64,000 bases of DNA from Sphingomonas natans. GTDB taxonomy: Bacteria > Pseudomonadota > Alphaproteobacteria > Sphingomonadales > Sphingomonadaceae. The notes below the pieces were generated by a model, which ran no database searches, was not told the origin of the DNA, and saw nothing but the letters and a program-made list of their open reading frames with translations. This document shows positions 1 to 11,149 of the stretch, in pieces (the stretch's first letter is position 1; each line of letters starts with the position of its first letter). The stretch is from the NCBI RefSeq assembly GCF_030546695.1, contig NZ_JAUOTP010000008.1, positions 124,001-188,000 on the forward strand. Reading direction: 5' to 3'. The position numbers and the translations under genes were made by a program.

Positions 1-2
1 GC

Positions 3-1693
<1,691 letters not shown>

Positions 1694-1694
<1 letters not shown>

Positions 1695-2581
1695 TGTCCG
1701 AAATCGTCTCCATCGCCTCGCCGTCTCTGTCGGCGGACATCTCGACCTTGGGCGCCGAGCTGCAGGCGTTGCGCGACGAGGCGGGGCGCGATCTGCTGTG
1801 GGACGGCGATCCCGCCTGGTGGACGGGGCGCGCGCCGATCCTGTTCCCGGTGGTCGGCGTCGTTGCGGGCGACGAGATCCGTGTGGGGGGGATGGTCTAT
1901 CCGCTCCAGAAGCACGGCTTCGCGCGCAAGAGCGAGTGGCAGCTGGTCGAGACGACCGCGACGGCGGCGACCTTCCGGCTGGAAGACGACGACGCGACGC
2001 GCGCCTCCTATCCCTTCGCCTTCCGGCTCGATCTGCGCTTCTCGATCGAGGGCGCGACGCTCGCGATGGTCGCGGTGCTGACCAACAGCGGCACGACGGA
2101 GCTGCCGGCGAGCTTCGGTTTTCATCCGGCTTTGCGCTGGCCTCTGCCTTATGGCGCGGCCAAGGAGGATCACCGCCTGACCTTCGCCGCGCCCGAGCCT
2201 GCGCCGATCCGGCGGATCGACGGCGCGGGGCTGATGCGGCCGGCACCCGAGCCGACCCCGGTGGTGGGCGACACGCTGACCCCCGATGCGAGCCTGTTCG
2301 AGGACGATGCGATCATCTTCGATCGGCTGGCGAGCCGATCGCTGCGCTTCGGCGCGCCGGGCGGGCGCGGGCTCGACATCGCCTTCCCCGACATGCCCGA
2401 GCTCGGCATCTGGCAGAAGCCGGGCGCGCCCTATCTGTGCGTCGAGCCCTGGGCGGGCTTCGCCGATCCGCAGGGCTATGCGGGCGAGCTGCGCGACAAG
2501 CCCGGCATCCTGCGGCTGCCCGCCGGATCGAGCCATCATTTTACGATGCGGATCACGCTCGAGCCTGATGCGTTGAGTTGA
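1694..2581 (+). CDS. Aldose 1-epimerase family protein
   Basis: A protein of 295 residues in the galactose mutarotase-like fold family, which interconverts anomers of hexoses or hexose phosphates. Family-like features are the N-terminal ILFPVVG stretch, YPLQKHGFAR around residue 72, the FGFHPALRWPL segment near residue 137 with the conserved His, and a C-terminal CVEPWAGFADP segment with the conserved Glu expected to act as general base. The ATG overlaps the gyrB stop as TGATG, which fixes the start and implies translational coupling. It is closest to the LacX-like branch. The real substrate cannot be told from sequence. Confidence 0.88.
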
Positions 2582-2584
2582 CCG

Positions 2585-3637
2585 ATGGTCGCGATTGCCC
2601 ACATCAATCGCGTCGGAACCGCCACCCCACCCAACGAGGTCCACAGCACCTTCGTGGACTGGGCCAAGAGCCGCATCACCGATCCGCGCACTGCCAAACT
2701 GTTCGCGCGGATGGCGGATCGCGCGGGGATCGAGAATCGCTGGTCGGTGCTCGAGCCCGATGCGGCGGCGCGCCAGATCGATCCGGGCGGCTTCTATCAT
2801 GGCGATTCGCCGACGACCGCGCGGCGGATGACCATCTATGCCGAGGAAGCTCCCAAGCTGGCGCTGGCGGCGATCGCCCGGCTGGGCGCCATCGACGGGA
2901 TCACGCATCTCGTCGTCGCCAGCTGCACCGGTTTCGTCGCGCCGGGGATCGACCAGATCATCGCGACGCGGCTCGGCCTTTCGGCGTCGGTCGAGCGGAC
3001 GTTGGTCGGCTTCATGGGCTGCTATGCCGCAGTTGCCGCGCTGCGAACCGCGCATCATATCGTGCGCTCCGAACCTGCAGCAAAGGTCCTCGTCGTCACG
3101 GTGGAATTGTGCACGCTGCACTTGCAGCATTCGACCGAGATCGAGCCGTTGCTGGCGATGCTCCAGTTCGGCGATGGCGCGGCAGCCGCGATCGTCAGCG
3201 CCGATCCAGTGGGCCTGGCGATCACGCGCACGTTCTCCGCTGCCTTGCCCGACAGCGCGCACATGATCCGCTGGGATATCGGCGATACGGGCTTCGTCAT
3301 GCATCTGGCGGGGGCGGTGCCGGCGAGAATCGCGGACGCGCTGTCGATCCCCGCGGTGCGGGCCGCGACCGTAGGCGACGATGCCGTCGACCTGTGGGCG
3401 GTGCATGCGGGCGGGCGTTCGGTGCTGGACGCGGTCGAGCGCGCGCTAAGCTTGGCCGACGATGCGCTCGACGCATCGCGCGCGGTGCTCGCGGAGAAGG
3501 GCAATATGTCGTCGGCCACCTTGCTGTTCGTGCTCGAGCGGCTGCTGCGCGAGGAGCGTCCGGCCGCCAACGGCATCGCGCTCGCCTTCGGGCCGGGCAT
3601 GGCCGCAGAGGGGTTCGGCTTCCGGAGCGTGGCATGA
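2585..3637 (+). CDS. Type III polyketide synthase (chalcone synthase-like)
   Basis: A 350-residue homodimeric-type polyketide synthase that would condense an acyl-CoA starter with malonyl-CoA units in the cytoplasm. The catalytic triad of the family is visible: Cys in GFMGCYAAVAAL (near residue 146), His in LWAVHAGGRSVLD (near 271) and Asn in KGNMSSATLLFVLERL (near 304). The FGDGAAAAIV segment is also typical. It overlaps the downstream methyltransferase by four bases (ATGA), so the two are co-translated. The set of synthase, methyltransferase and flavoprotein resembles the Streptomyces griseus srsABC phenolic-lipid operon, so an alkylresorcinol or alkylpyrone product is a reasonable inference but is not shown by the sequence. 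Confidence 0.93.
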   Translation: MVAIAHINRVGTATPPNEVHSTFVDWAKSRITDPRTAKLFARMADRAGIENRWSVLEPDAAARQIDPGGFYHGDSPTTARRMTIYAEEAPKLALAAIARLGAIDGITHLVVASCTGFVAPGIDQIIATRLGLSASVERTLVGFMGCYAAVAALRTAHHIVRSEPAAKVLVVTVELCTLHLQHSTEIEPLLAMLQFGDGAAAAIVSADPVGLAITRTFSAALPDSAHMIRWDIGDTGFVMHLAGAVPARIADALSIPAVRAATVGDDAVDLWAVHAGGRSVLDAVERALSLADDALDASRAVLAEKGNMSSATLLFVLERLLREERPAANGIALAFGPGMAAEGFGFRSVA

Positions 3638-4326
3638 GCAGGCTCGCCGTCCGCAGCCGTGAGGACGAGCAGATGGACGCGCTCGATCTCGATTTCGAGT
3701 CTTATGCTGCGCTGCTGACCGACCTTTCGAAGGTCAATCGCATGCTGCTGTCGGCGCGACCTACATTGGGTTTCCTGACCCGCGCGATCGGTGATCGCAA
3801 GCGCTTCCGATTGCTTGATGTCGGCTACGGACATGGCGATATGCTGCGCAGCATATCGGCCTGGGCGCAGGCGCGCGGGATCGCCGCCGAGCTGGTCGGG
3901 ATCGATCTCAATCCGCGTTCGGAGATCGTCGCGAAGGCGGCCACGCCGGCGGAAGCCGGGATCGATTTCCGCACGGGTGACTATGCCGATCTGGGCGGAG
4001 GCGACTTCGATTTCGTCGTCAGCAGCTTCGTCGCGCATCATATGAGCGACGATCAACTCGTCGCCTTCCTGCGCTTCATGGAGGCAGAGGCGCGGATCGG
4101 CTGGCTCGTCAACGACATCCGCCGCAGCGCGCTCGCGCACGCTTCCTATCCGTTGCTGGCGCGCGCGATGCGCTGGCACCGGATCGTGCGCGAGGACGGG
4201 ACGCTCTCGATCGCGCGCGGCTGGCGCGAGGCGGACTGGGCGCCCTATCTGGCCGCGGCCGACATAAGCGACGCCACCGTCGTCCGCCGCTTTCCGTTTC
4301 GCCTGTGCGTCGAGCGGATACGCTGA
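3634..4326 (+). CDS. Class I SAM-dependent methyltransferase of the polyketide cluster
   Basis: A 230-residue protein with the Rossmann SAM-binding signature LLDVGYGHGDMLR around residue 60 and an acidic second-strand motif ELVGIDLNPRS. A third acidic segment, FRTGDYADLGGGDFDFVV, follows. The start ATG overlaps the polyketide synthase stop (ATGA), and the C-terminus overlaps the next gene by 22 bases, so all three are likely one transcript. By context it should methylate the polyketide product, probably on a phenolic oxygen or ring carbon as SrsB does in Streptomyces. Some flavonoid or quinone methyltransferases look similar, so the exact acceptor is open. Confidence 0.85.
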   Translation: MSRLAVRSREDEQMDALDLDFESYAALLTDLSKVNRMLLSARPTLGFLTRAIGDRKRFRLLDVGYGHGDMLRSISAWAQARGIAAELVGIDLNPRSEIVAKAATPAEAGIDFRTGDYADLGGGDFDFVVSSFVAHHMSDDQLVAFLRFMEAEARIGWLVNDIRRSALAHASYPLLARAMRWHRIVREDGTLSIARGWREADWAPYLAAADISDATVVRRFPFRLCVERIR

Positions 4327-5363
4327 TCGTCGGCGGCGGGCCCGCCGGGGCCGCCGCCGCGATCCTCCTCGCCCGCGCCGGCCGCGCGCCGGTGCTGATC
4401 GAGAAGCGCGAGCGCCCGGGCGGGATCGTCTGCGGCGGCTTCCTCGGCTGGGATGCGCTCGCCTCGCTGCGCCTGCTCGGGATCGATCCGTCCGCGTTGG
4501 GCGCGGTGCCGATCACGTGCGTGAAGATCATCGCCGGACGTCATGTCGCGGAGACGCGGCTGCCGGCGCAGGCGGCCGGTCTGTCGCGCGCCACGCTCGA
4601 CGAGGCGATGCTGGCGCTGGCCGACGCCGAGGGTGCCCAGCTCCTGCGTGGCGTGGCCGCGCGACGGGTGGACGTCACGACCGCCGAGCTCGCCGACGGA
4701 TCGCGCGTCAGCGGCGAGCGGCTGATCCTCGCAACGGGCAAATATGCGCTGCGCGGCGCCACGCGGGATGCGAGCGGCGGATCGGTCGGCCTCCGCGCCG
4801 CCGTCGCCGCGCCGGCATCGCTGGCGGGAACGATCGAGCTCCACCTGTTCCGCGGCGGCTATGCCGGGCTGCTGACGCAGGAGGACGGGCGCGCCAATCT
4901 GTGCCTGTCGGTCGCGCCCGAGCGGCTGCGCGAGGCGGGCGGGCAACCCGAGGCGCTGCTCGCCGACCTCGCCCGCGAGGCGCCCGCCATCGCCGAACTG
5001 GGCGCGACGGCCGCGCATTGGGATGCGATCGCCGCCGTGCCCTATGGCTGGCGCACGGCGTCGACCACGCCCGCCACTTACCGCGTCGGCGATCAGGCGG
5101 CGGTGATCGCCTCGCTTGCAGGCGACGGTATCGCGATCGCGCTGGCAGGCGGGCGCGCGGCGGCGGCTGCGATCCTCGCCGGCGACAGCGCCGAGCGCTT
5201 CCAGGCGAGCTTCGCGCGCCGCGCTGCGGCTCCGATCGACCGCGCCGAGACGATCCGGGGGATCGCCGAGGCGCCGAGGCCCGCTGCGCTGGCGGTCGCC
5301 TGCATCGGCCGCGCGCCCTGGATCGCACGCGCTGCGGCCCGCCTCACCCGGATCGGCCATTGA
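4305..5363 (+). CDS. FAD-dependent oxidoreductase (geranylgeranyl reductase/hydroxylase-like)
   Basis: A 352-residue flavoprotein that starts with GTG inside the end of the methyltransferase gene. The N-terminal dinucleotide-binding motif [20 protein letters not shown] sits at residues 7-26, followed by an EK pair at the end of the second strand. A second FAD-contact segment, [16 protein letters not shown], lies near residue 263. This architecture matches the geranylgeranyl reductase and aromatic hydroxylase group. In the cluster it is the likely counterpart of SrsC, which hydroxylates methylated alkylresorcinols to give quinones. Reduction rather than hydroxylation remains possible. The start was chosen because the FAD motif begins only seven residues in and no upstream ATG fits. 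Confidence 0.85.
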   Translation: MRRADTLIVGGGPAGAAAAILLARAGRAPVLIEKRERPGGIVCGGFLGWDALASLRLLGIDPSALGAVPITCVKIIAGRHVAETRLPAQAAGLSRATLDEAMLALADAEGAQLLRGVAARRVDVTTAELADGSRVSGERLILATGKYALRGATRDASGGSVGLRAAVAAPASLAGTIELHLFRGGYAGLLTQEDGRANLCLSVAPERLREAGGQPEALLADLAREAPAIAELGATAAHWDAIAAVPYGWRTASTTPATYRVGDQAAVIASLAGDGIAIALAGGRAAAAAILAGDSAERFQASFARRAAAPIDRAETIRGIAEAPRPAALAVACIGRAPWIARAAARLTRIGH

Positions 5364-5394
5364 CGCGTTTCGGCGCGCTTCCCACATCGTTGCC

Positions 5395-5805
5395 ATGAGC
5401 AAGATCGACATTCCCGACACCGAATGGCGCGAGCGGCTGAGCCCAGAACAATATCATGTGCTGCGCGAGGCGGGCACCGAGCGCGCCTTTACCGGCCGCT
5501 ACTGGGACAATCACGACAGCGGCGAGTATAAGTGCGCCGGCTGCGGCACGCCCTTGTTCGAGAGCGACGCCAAGTTCGATTCCGGCTGCGGCTGGCCGAG
5601 CTTCACCAAGGCCGCCGACGACAGCGCGGTGACCGCGCATCGCGACGCGAGCCACGGCATGGTCCGCACCGAGATACGCTGCGCGACCTGCGAGGGGCAT
5701 CTGGGCCACGTCTTCCCCGACGGCCCGGGACCCGATGGCCTGCGCTTCTGCATCAACTCGGCCTCGCTGGATTTCGAGCCCGGCGCGGACGAGACGAAGG
5801 GCTGA
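5395..5805 (+). CDS. msrB: Peptide-methionine (R)-S-oxide reductase MsrB
   Basis: MsrB repairs the R-form of methionine sulfoxide in proteins using thioredoxin. The 136-residue length is normal. The zinc site is seen as two CxxC pairs, [11 protein letters not shown] and [12 protein letters not shown]. The substrate region is SGCGWPSF, and the catalytic Cys is in RFCINSASL near the C-terminus. The ATG at 5395 lies 31 bases after the flavoprotein stop, so it may belong to the same transcript, although its function is general stress repair rather than polyketide metabolism. Confidence 0.95.
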   Translation: MSKIDIPDTEWRERLSPEQYHVLREAGTERAFTGRYWDNHDSGEYKCAGCGTPLFESDAKFDSGCGWPSFTKAADDSAVTAHRDASHGMVRTEIRCATCEGHLGHVFPDGPGPDGLRFCINSASLDFEPGADETKG

Positions 5806-5881
5806 CCGGCCCGGCGGCGGGACGCCCCGCCGCCGCGACCTTGTGGCCTAGCGGCGGAGGGGCTAATCGCGCTTCCGCATC

Positions 5882-7975
5882 ATGCCAGCCGCAAAATCCG
5901 ATTCCCCGGGCCGTGTGCGCCGCATCGCGCGCCTGATCTTCCGCGTCTGCCTGTTCGGCGGCCTCGCTGCGATCGCGACGCTCGTCGTCGCCGTGCTCGT
6001 GACGATGGCGTCTCTGCCGTCGTTCGCGGACATGATGCAGAAGCCTAATGGACAGACGGTGCGCGTCCACGCCTCGGACGGCTCGCTGCTCCTGTCGCTC
6101 GGGCCGAGCTATGGCGATTGGCTGCCTTATGACCGCATCCCCGCCGAGATGCGCAACGCGATCGTCGCGGTCGAGGATCGCCGTTTCTACAGCCATCCCG
6201 GTGTCGATCCGATCGGCGTGGCGCGGATGTTCTACGTCGCCAAAAGACTGCACGACGAGGGCCGCCGTCTGCAGGGCGGATCGACGATCACGCAGCAGAT
6301 CGCGCGCAACATCTTCCTGTCGAGCAAATATAGCTATGGCCGCAAGATCCGCGAGGCGATCCTGGCGCTGGCGATGGAGCGCAAATTCTCCAAGGCGCAG
6401 ATCCTGGAGCTGTATCTCAACCGCGTCTATTTCGGCGGCGGCGCCTATGGCATCGATGCCGCGAGCCGCAAATTCTTCGGCCATCCCGGCGACAAATTGA
6501 ACCTGGCCGAGGCGGCGATCATCGCCGGGCTCGTCAAGGCGCCGTCGCATTATTCGCCCTCGGCCGACGCGCAGGCCGCGCGCGACCGCGCCTCGGTCGT
6601 GCTCGACGTGATGGTCGATGCCGGCACGCTGACGCCCGCCCAGGCCAAAGGCGTCAATCTCGATTCGGTGACCTTCGCGCCCGAGCCCAAGCAGAATAGC
6701 GTGCGCTATTTCACCGACTGGGCGCTCTCCCAGCTCGACACGATCGTCGACGAGCAGGCCGCGCCGCTCGACGTGTGGACTACGCTCGACAAAAGGATGC
6801 AGGACGCAGCCGACGCCTCGATCCGCCAGAACACGCCCAAGGACCTGCAGGGCGCGCTCGTCTCGATGGAGAATGACGGCGCGGTCCGCGCGATGGTCGG
6901 CGGCACCGATTACGTGACGTCGATCTACAATCGCGCGACGCAGGCGCAGCGCCAGCCGGGATCGGCGTTCAAGCTGTTCGTCTATCTCTCGGCGCTGGAA
7001 GCCGGCGTGAAGCCCGGCGATCCGGTCGTCGACGAGCCGATCACGATCGACAACTGGTCCCCGCGCAACAGCAGCCGGCGCTTCCTGGGGCCGATCGACG
7101 TGCGCACCGCCTTCGCATTCTCGATCAACACGGTCGCGGCGAAGATCGGCCAGCAGGTCGGCTTCGATTCGGTCGCCGACATGGCGCACCGCTTCGGCAT
7201 CACCACGCAGATCAATACGCACCCCTCGATGGTGCTCGGCACGTCGGACGTGCGCCTGATCGAGCTGACGCGCGCCTTCGCGGCGATCTCGGCCAATGGC
7301 AATGCGGTAACGCCCTATGGCATCCTCAAGGTCTCCACGACCGACGGCACGGTGATCTACCAGCGCGAGGCGGTGCAGCCGCGCGTGCTCGTCGCCCCCT
7401 TCGTCGCGGCCGAGATGACCGATCTGCTGCAGACCGCGGTCAATGTCGGCACCGCGCGCGCGGCGCAGATCGGTCGCCCCGTTGCGGGCAAGACCGGGAC
7501 GACCTCGTCCAACAAGGACGGCTGGTTCCTCGGCTTCTCCAGCGGGCTGACGACGGGCGTGTGGATGGGCCGCGACGATGCCAAGCCGATCCCCGGCCTG
7601 CAGGGCGGACGCAATCCGGCGCAGGCCTTCTCGGCCTTCATGCGCGTCGCGCTGCAGACGCGCCCGGCAGAGAAGTTCGCGACCGATCCGACCCTGCCCG
7701 AATGGCAGCTGGAGCCCGACGACGAGGCCTATTTCGGCAATCCCGACCAGGGCTTCGGCGGCGACGGCGCGCCCGCGCCGGAGGCCCAGGACGAAGTGAC
7801 CGGCGAAGTGCCCGACGTGCAGCCCGCGCCGGGCGACGTGCCGCCGCCCGCCGACACCCCGGCCGCGCCGCCGCGCGCCGAGACGCCGGCAGAGCCGCAG
7901 CTCGATCAGCGCTGGCTCGACAATGTGCTGCGCGACCAGAAACGGCCACCGCAGAGCCCGCCACGCGGCAACTAG
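5882..7975 (+). CDS. Class A penicillin-binding protein (1A family), transglycosylase/transpeptidase
   Basis: A 697-residue bifunctional peptidoglycan synthase anchored in the inner membrane by one segment at about residues 20-43. The glycosyltransferase domain (GT51) carries VEDRRFYSHPGVD, GGSTITQQIARN and RKIREAILALAMERK followed by LYLNRVYFGGGAYG. The transpeptidase domain has the serine motif SAFK at residue 361, SxN (SIN) at residue 414 and KTG at residue 537. The last 80 or so residues are rich in Pro, Ala and acidic residues and look disordered. A copy of the dispersed inverted repeat follows the stop. It polymerises lipid II and cross-links stem peptides. Whether it equals PBP1a or PBP1c cannot be settled. 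Confidence 0.93.
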   Translation: MPAAKSDSPGRVRRIARLIFRVCLFGGLAAIATLVVAVLVTMASLPSFADMMQKPNGQTVRVHASDGSLLLSLGPSYGDWLPYDRIPAEMRNAIVAVEDRRFYSHPGVDPIGVARMFYVAKRLHDEGRRLQGGSTITQQIARNIFLSSKYSYGRKIREAILALAMERKFSKAQILELYLNRVYFGGGAYGIDAASRKFFGHPGDKLNLAEAAIIAGLVKAPSHYSPSADAQAARDRASVVLDVMVDAGTLTPAQAKGVNLDSVTFAPEPKQNSVRYFTDWALSQLDTIVDEQAAPLDVWTTLDKRMQDAADASIRQNTPKDLQGALVSMENDGAVRAMVGGTDYVTSIYNRATQAQRQPGSAFKLFVYLSALEAGVKPGDPVVDEPITIDNWSPRNSSRRFLGPIDVRTAFAFSINTVAAKIGQQVGFDSVADMAHRFGITTQINTHPSMVLGTSDVRLIELTRAFAAISANGNAVTPYGILKVSTTDGTVIYQREAVQPRVLVAPFVAAEMTDLLQTAVNVGTARAAQIGRPVAGKTGTTSSNKDGWFLGFSSGLTTGVWMGRDDAKPIPGLQGGRNPAQAFSAFMRVALQTRPAEKFATDPTLPEWQLEPDDEAYFGNPDQGFGGDGAPAPEAQDEVTGEVPDVQPAPGDVPPPADTPAAPPRAETPAEPQLDQRWLDNVLRDQKRPPQSPPRGN

Positions 7976-7994
7976 CGCTTAGCTATCCCTAAAG

Positions 7995-8077
7995 CCGTTC
8001 GTGCTGAGCTTGTCGAAGCACCGTTCTTCTTTCGGCCTCAGACAAGGACGGTCCTTCGACAGGCTCAGGACAAACGG
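7995..8077. repeat. Dispersed inverted repeat, copy 1
   Basis: Two arms of about 27 nt in inverted orientation (7995-8021 and 8051-8077) are separated by about 29 nt. The left arm begins CCGTTCGTGCTGAGCTTG and the right arm ends with the near complement. The element lies exactly between two convergent genes (penicillin-binding protein and SprT-like protease). Two more copies occur at 10514 and 33292, also between convergent genes. Confidence 0.85.
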
Positions 8078-8086
8078 TGAAGCTTG

Positions 8087-8794
8087 TCAGCCCCGTCCGA
8101 ACACGTGCAGCCGGGCGCCATGGGCGCGGAGCCAGGCGCGTTCGGGCGCGGGATCGCGGCCGAACAGGCGTGTGACCGCGGCGTGGAAGGCCGGGCTGTG
8201 ATCCATGTGCAGGCGGTGGCCGACTTCGTGCGCGACCGTCGCGCGACGGACTTCGGGCGGCGCCAGGATCAACCGCCAATTGTAACGTATGTCGCCCGAG
8301 GCCGAGCAGCTGCCCCAGCGCGTGCGCGGATCGCCGATCCCGACGCGCGCAGGCGTGACGCCCGCCCGCCGAACATAGTCGGCCGTCTCGGCACTCAGCA
8401 CCGCCAGGGCTTCGGCGCGCAGCCAACGGATGACGCGCTGGCCCGCCAGTTCCTGCGGCCCGCCGACGACGATCTCCCCGCCCTCGATCGTGACCCGACG
8501 GCCCGCATCGGCGCGCCAGCGGAGGCGATAGTCGCCGCCGAGATAGGGAATGGTCGCGCCATCGGCCAAAGGTGCGGGCGGCGGCAGCGCGGCGATCGTC
8601 GCCTCGATCCAGTCGCGCTTGCTCTCGGCCCAGCGGAAGGCGGCGACGAGGTTCGCGCGCGCGGGCAGGGTCAGCTTAACCGCACCGTCGCGCGGATCGA
8701 CGACGAGCCGCATCCGCCGCGCGCGCGCCGAGCGGCGCACCTGCAATGTCCGGGCGCCGCCCTGCGGATCGGCGAAGCTGGGCTCAGAGCTCAC
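8087..8794 (-). CDS. SprT/YgjP-like zinc metalloprotease family protein
   Basis: A 235-residue protein of the YgjP (DUF45) family with the zinc-binding sequence [17 protein letters not shown] near residue 188: an HExxH motif followed by a further His. Upstream is the family-typical [18 protein letters not shown] stretch. No signal peptide is visible, so it should be cytoplasmic. Members are annotated as metal-dependent hydrolases of unknown physiological substrate; an activity in nucleotide metabolism has also been proposed for YgjP. Its 5' end overlaps the YcgN-like gene by 11 bases, making it the third gene of a SCO, YcgN, SprT-like operon. Confidence 0.87.
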   Translation of the reverse strand: MSSEPSFADPQGGARTLQVRRSARARRMRLVVDPRDGAVKLTLPARANLVAAFRWAESKRDWIEATIAALPPPAPLADGATIPYLGGDYRLRWRADAGRRVTIEGGEIVVGGPQELAGQRVIRWLRAEALAVLSAETADYVRRAGVTPARVGIGDPRTRWGSCSASGDIRYNWRLILAPPEVRRATVAHEVGHRLHMDHSPAFHAAVTRLFGRDPAPERAWLRAHGARLHVFGRG

Positions 8795-9215
8795 GATCGA
8801 CGATATGATATTCGAGCTCGCCGGCGTCGTTTTCCGAGACCGTCCAGCCGCGCGTCGAAATGCCCGCTTCGTGCACCGTCTCGCGGCTTCCGCTGATCAG
8901 ATAATGCCAGTCGTACAAGGGCTTGCCCTCGGCGACGAGACGATAGGCGCAGGTCTTGGGCAGCCAGTCGATCGTCGCGAGCTTGGCGGGGGTCAGCCGC
9001 ACGCAATCGGGGACGTGACGCTTGCGATTGGGATAATCCATGCACTGCGCGTGCTTGCGATCGAGCAGGCGGCACGCGACGTTGGTCGCGAAGACCTCGC
9101 CCGTCTCCTCGTCCTCCAGCTTGTTGAGGCAGCATTTGCCGCAGCCGTCGCATAGCGACTCCCACTCGACCCGGTTCATCCGTTCGAGCGGCTTCTCTTC
9201 CCAGAAGCGGCTCAT
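8784..9215 (-). CDS. YcgN family cysteine cluster protein
   Basis: A 143-residue protein with the UPF0260/YcgN cysteine pattern: [10 protein letters not shown] near residue 22, then [19 protein letters not shown] and KTCAYR. The spacing suggests binding of a metal or an iron-sulfur cluster, but no enzymatic role is established for the family. The start overlaps the SCO gene stop as ATGA, and the end overlaps the protease start. The neighbour SCO protein handles copper and thiols, so a link to metal or redox homeostasis is possible, but that is inference. Confidence 0.9.
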   Translation of the reverse strand: MSRFWEEKPLERMNRVEWESLCDGCGKCCLNKLEDEETGEVFATNVACRLLDRKHAQCMDYPNRKRHVPDCVRLTPAKLATIDWLPKTCAYRLVAEGKPLYDWHYLISGSRETVHEAGISTRGWTVSENDAGELEYHIVDREL

Positions 9216-9808
9216 CGCACCCAGCTCGACAATGTCTGCGTGACCTGGCCGGCATCAGCTTCGACCGGCACAAGCGCGATCGGCTCGCCCTTCGGGCCGA
9301 ACAGGATCGCGGTGCTCATATGCTCCATCAGATAGCCCGTCGCGCCGGGCGCAGGATCCTGCTTCTTGAAGCTCGTCGCATAATTCTTGGCGACGGCGGC
9401 GATCTGCTGCCCGGTGCCCGTCAGCCCGATCATGCGCGGATGGAAAGCACCGACGAATGCCTTCAGCACCGCCGGCGTATCGCGCGCCGGATCGACCGTG
9501 ATGAAGACCGGCAGGACCTTGGCCGCGCGCGCCGGATCCTGCGCCTCGAACGCCTTCAGCCCCTTGCCGAGATTGAGCATGTCGGTGGGGCAGACGTCGG
9601 GGCAGAAGGTGTAGCCGAAATAGACGACCGCATAATGCCCCTTCAGCGCTTCGCTGGAGAAGGGCTTGCCGTCCTGATCGGTGAGCGCGAAGGCCCCACC
9701 GATCCGCGCACCGGCGAGCGGCGCATCTTGCGGCGGCGGCGGCGAGCGCCCGCAGGCACCGAGCGCCAGCGCGAGCAGCGCGGCGGCGAGCAGACGTGGA
9801 TTGTTCAT
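9212..9808 (-). CDS. SCO1/SenC family copper chaperone/thioredoxin-like lipoprotein
   Basis: SCO proteins deliver copper to the CuA site of cytochrome oxidase or act as thiol-disulfide reductants in the periplasm. The CxxxC copper motif is in [11 protein letters not shown], and the third ligand is the His in YLMEHMS. The N-terminus is a lipoprotein signal with the lipobox LALGAC, so the mature protein is membrane-anchored and faces the periplasm. The start ATG at 9808 gives a normal signal peptide and has a GAG 9 nt upstream; an ATG at 9823 adds five residues and cannot be excluded. It is the first gene of a three-gene overlapping operon. Confidence 0.92.
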   Translation of the reverse strand: MNNPRLLAAALLALALGACGRSPPPPQDAPLAGARIGGAFALTDQDGKPFSSEALKGHYAVVYFGYTFCPDVCPTDMLNLGKGLKAFEAQDPARAAKVLPVFITVDPARDTPAVLKAFVGAFHPRMIGLTGTGQQIAAVAKNYATSFKKQDPAPGATGYLMEHMSTAILFGPKGEPIALVPVEADAGQVTQTLSSWVR

Positions 9809-9884
9809 GGTGCGCTCAATCATGCTTTGCTACGGGCCGGCTGACAAGCGCGGCCGGTGGGGCGCCACTTTCCAGGAGCCGAAT

Positions 9885-10496
9885 ATGGGTGTTCGCAATC
9901 GCTTTGCCATGATTGCCGCAGGCGCGATCGGCCTGGCCCTGGCAATGCCCGCGAGCGCGCAATTCTCGGACAGCTTCTCGTTCCTGAAGGCGGTCAAGGA
10001 TCGCGACGGCGACAAGGCGATGCCCTTGATCAACAAGCCCGGCGCGCCCGTGCTCAACACGCGCGATCCCAATACGGGCGAGACCGCGCTGCATATCGTG
10101 ACGCGCGCGCACGACATGACATGGCTCGGCTTCCTGCTCGGGCGCGGCGCCTCGACCGAGATCAAGGACAAGCAGGGGATGACGCCGCTGCTGGCCGCCG
10201 CGCAGACGGGTGACGCCGATGCGACGCGGCTCCTGCTCTCGGCGGGCGCGAATGCGAATGCGATCGACAATAGCGGCGAGACATCTTTGATCTTCGCCGT
10301 GCGCAATCGCGATCTGGCGGTGGGGCGGCTGCTCATGACGGCGGGCGCCAATCCGGACGCGCGCGATACGATCGCGGGCAAGAGCGCGCGCGATTATGCG
10401 ACCGAGGACCGGCGCGGCACGGCGATGCTGAAATTGCTCGACGAAGCCAAGCCGGCGAAGGCAGCGAACGGCAAGATTTCCGGACCGGTTCGCTAA
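9885..10496 (+). CDS. Exported ankyrin-repeat protein
   Basis: A 203-residue protein with a cleavable signal peptide (hydrophobic stretch AAGAIGLALAMPASAQ) followed by about four ankyrin repeats. Repeat landmarks are GETALHIVTRAHD, GMTPLLAAAQTGDADATRLLLSAGA, GETSLIFAVRNRD and a final GANPDARD. The start ATG at 9885 is chosen over the longer open frame because it gives the signal sequence and has AGGAG at 9874-9878. Ankyrin repeats bind proteins, so this is probably a periplasmic binding partner. The ligand is unknown. It is transcribed divergently from the SCO operon. Confidence 0.87.
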   Translation: MGVRNRFAMIAAGAIGLALAMPASAQFSDSFSFLKAVKDRDGDKAMPLINKPGAPVLNTRDPNTGETALHIVTRAHDMTWLGFLLGRGASTEIKDKQGMTPLLAAAQTGDADATRLLLSAGANANAIDNSGETSLIFAVRNRDLAVGRLLMTAGANPDARDTIAGKSARDYATEDRRGTAMLKLLDEAKPAKAANGKISGPVR

Positions 10497-10513
10497 AGAG
10501 GCATACCCCTCTT

Positions 10514-10602
10514 CCGTTTGTGCTGAGCCTGTCGAAGCACGGTCCTTTTCTTCTGACGTCGAGGAAGGAAGGACGGCCCTTCGACAAGCTCAGGGCAAAC
10601 GG
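10514..10602. repeat. Dispersed inverted repeat, copy 2
   Basis: The arms lie at 10514-10540 and 10577-10602, with the same core (TGAGCCTGTCGAAG and its complement) as copies 1 and 3. It sits between the convergent ankyrin and mmcB genes. Confidence 0.85.
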
Positions 10603-10611
10603 TGGGGTTAT

Positions 10612-11094
10612 TTAATCTAGCCCGGCCAGTCCAGGATCGAGCGAGCCGAGCAGGCGCTGCGCGGCGCGGCGGGCGAAGCGCAACGTCTCGGTCTTGCGGC
10701 GCGCGCCGGCGAGCGGGCGATGCGCGGGCTCGCGCAGCACCGCGGCATCGTAGCGATCCGCGACGATCAGCCCCGCCACGTCGGGCAGGAAATGCGCTTC
10801 CTCGAACGGCGCGAGATCGAAGCCGGCGGGCACCGCCCACAGGAAGCGATCGCAATAATCCAGATAATCCCGCCACTTGGCGTCGCCGCGCAGATCCGCG
10901 CGCGAGCATTTGATCTCGACGATCGTGACGCAGCCCTTGGCATCCAGCGCCATGATATCGGCGCGCCGGCCATTGCCGAGCGGCACCTCGCACAGCGCGA
11001 CCAGATCCTGGCGGAAGAAGAGCCGCGCCACGCCGCGCGCGACATCGGCCGCGACAAGCGGAGCATCTTCGAAGCAGGCGAGCTGGCTGGCCAT
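10612..11094 (-). CDS. mmcB: MmcB family DNA repair protein
   Basis: A 160-residue protein that matches the MmcB family, named for mitomycin C resistance in Caulobacter crescentus. A restriction-endonuclease-like (PD-(D/E)xK) core is visible: GRRADIMAL supplies the Asp, and TIVEIKCSRADL supplies the ExK pair, with WRDYLDYCDRFLWAVP following. It probably acts as a nuclease in repair of DNA damage. The ATG at 11094 is followed by MASQLACFEDA and has no close upstream alternative. About 130 bases separate it from the upstream DUF1491 gene, and that gap holds two strong hairpins. Confidence 0.9.
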   Translation of the reverse strand: MASQLACFEDAPLVAADVARGVARLFFRQDLVALCEVPLGNGRRADIMALDAKGCVTIVEIKCSRADLRGDAKWRDYLDYCDRFLWAVPAGFDLAPFEEAHFLPDVAGLIVADRYDAAVLREPAHRPLAGARRKTETLRFARRAAQRLLGSLDPGLAGLD

Positions 11095-11149
11095 GCCACG
11101 TTGTAGAACGATTCGGGAACGGGTGAAAAGGAGAAACGCGCTGGCCTGT

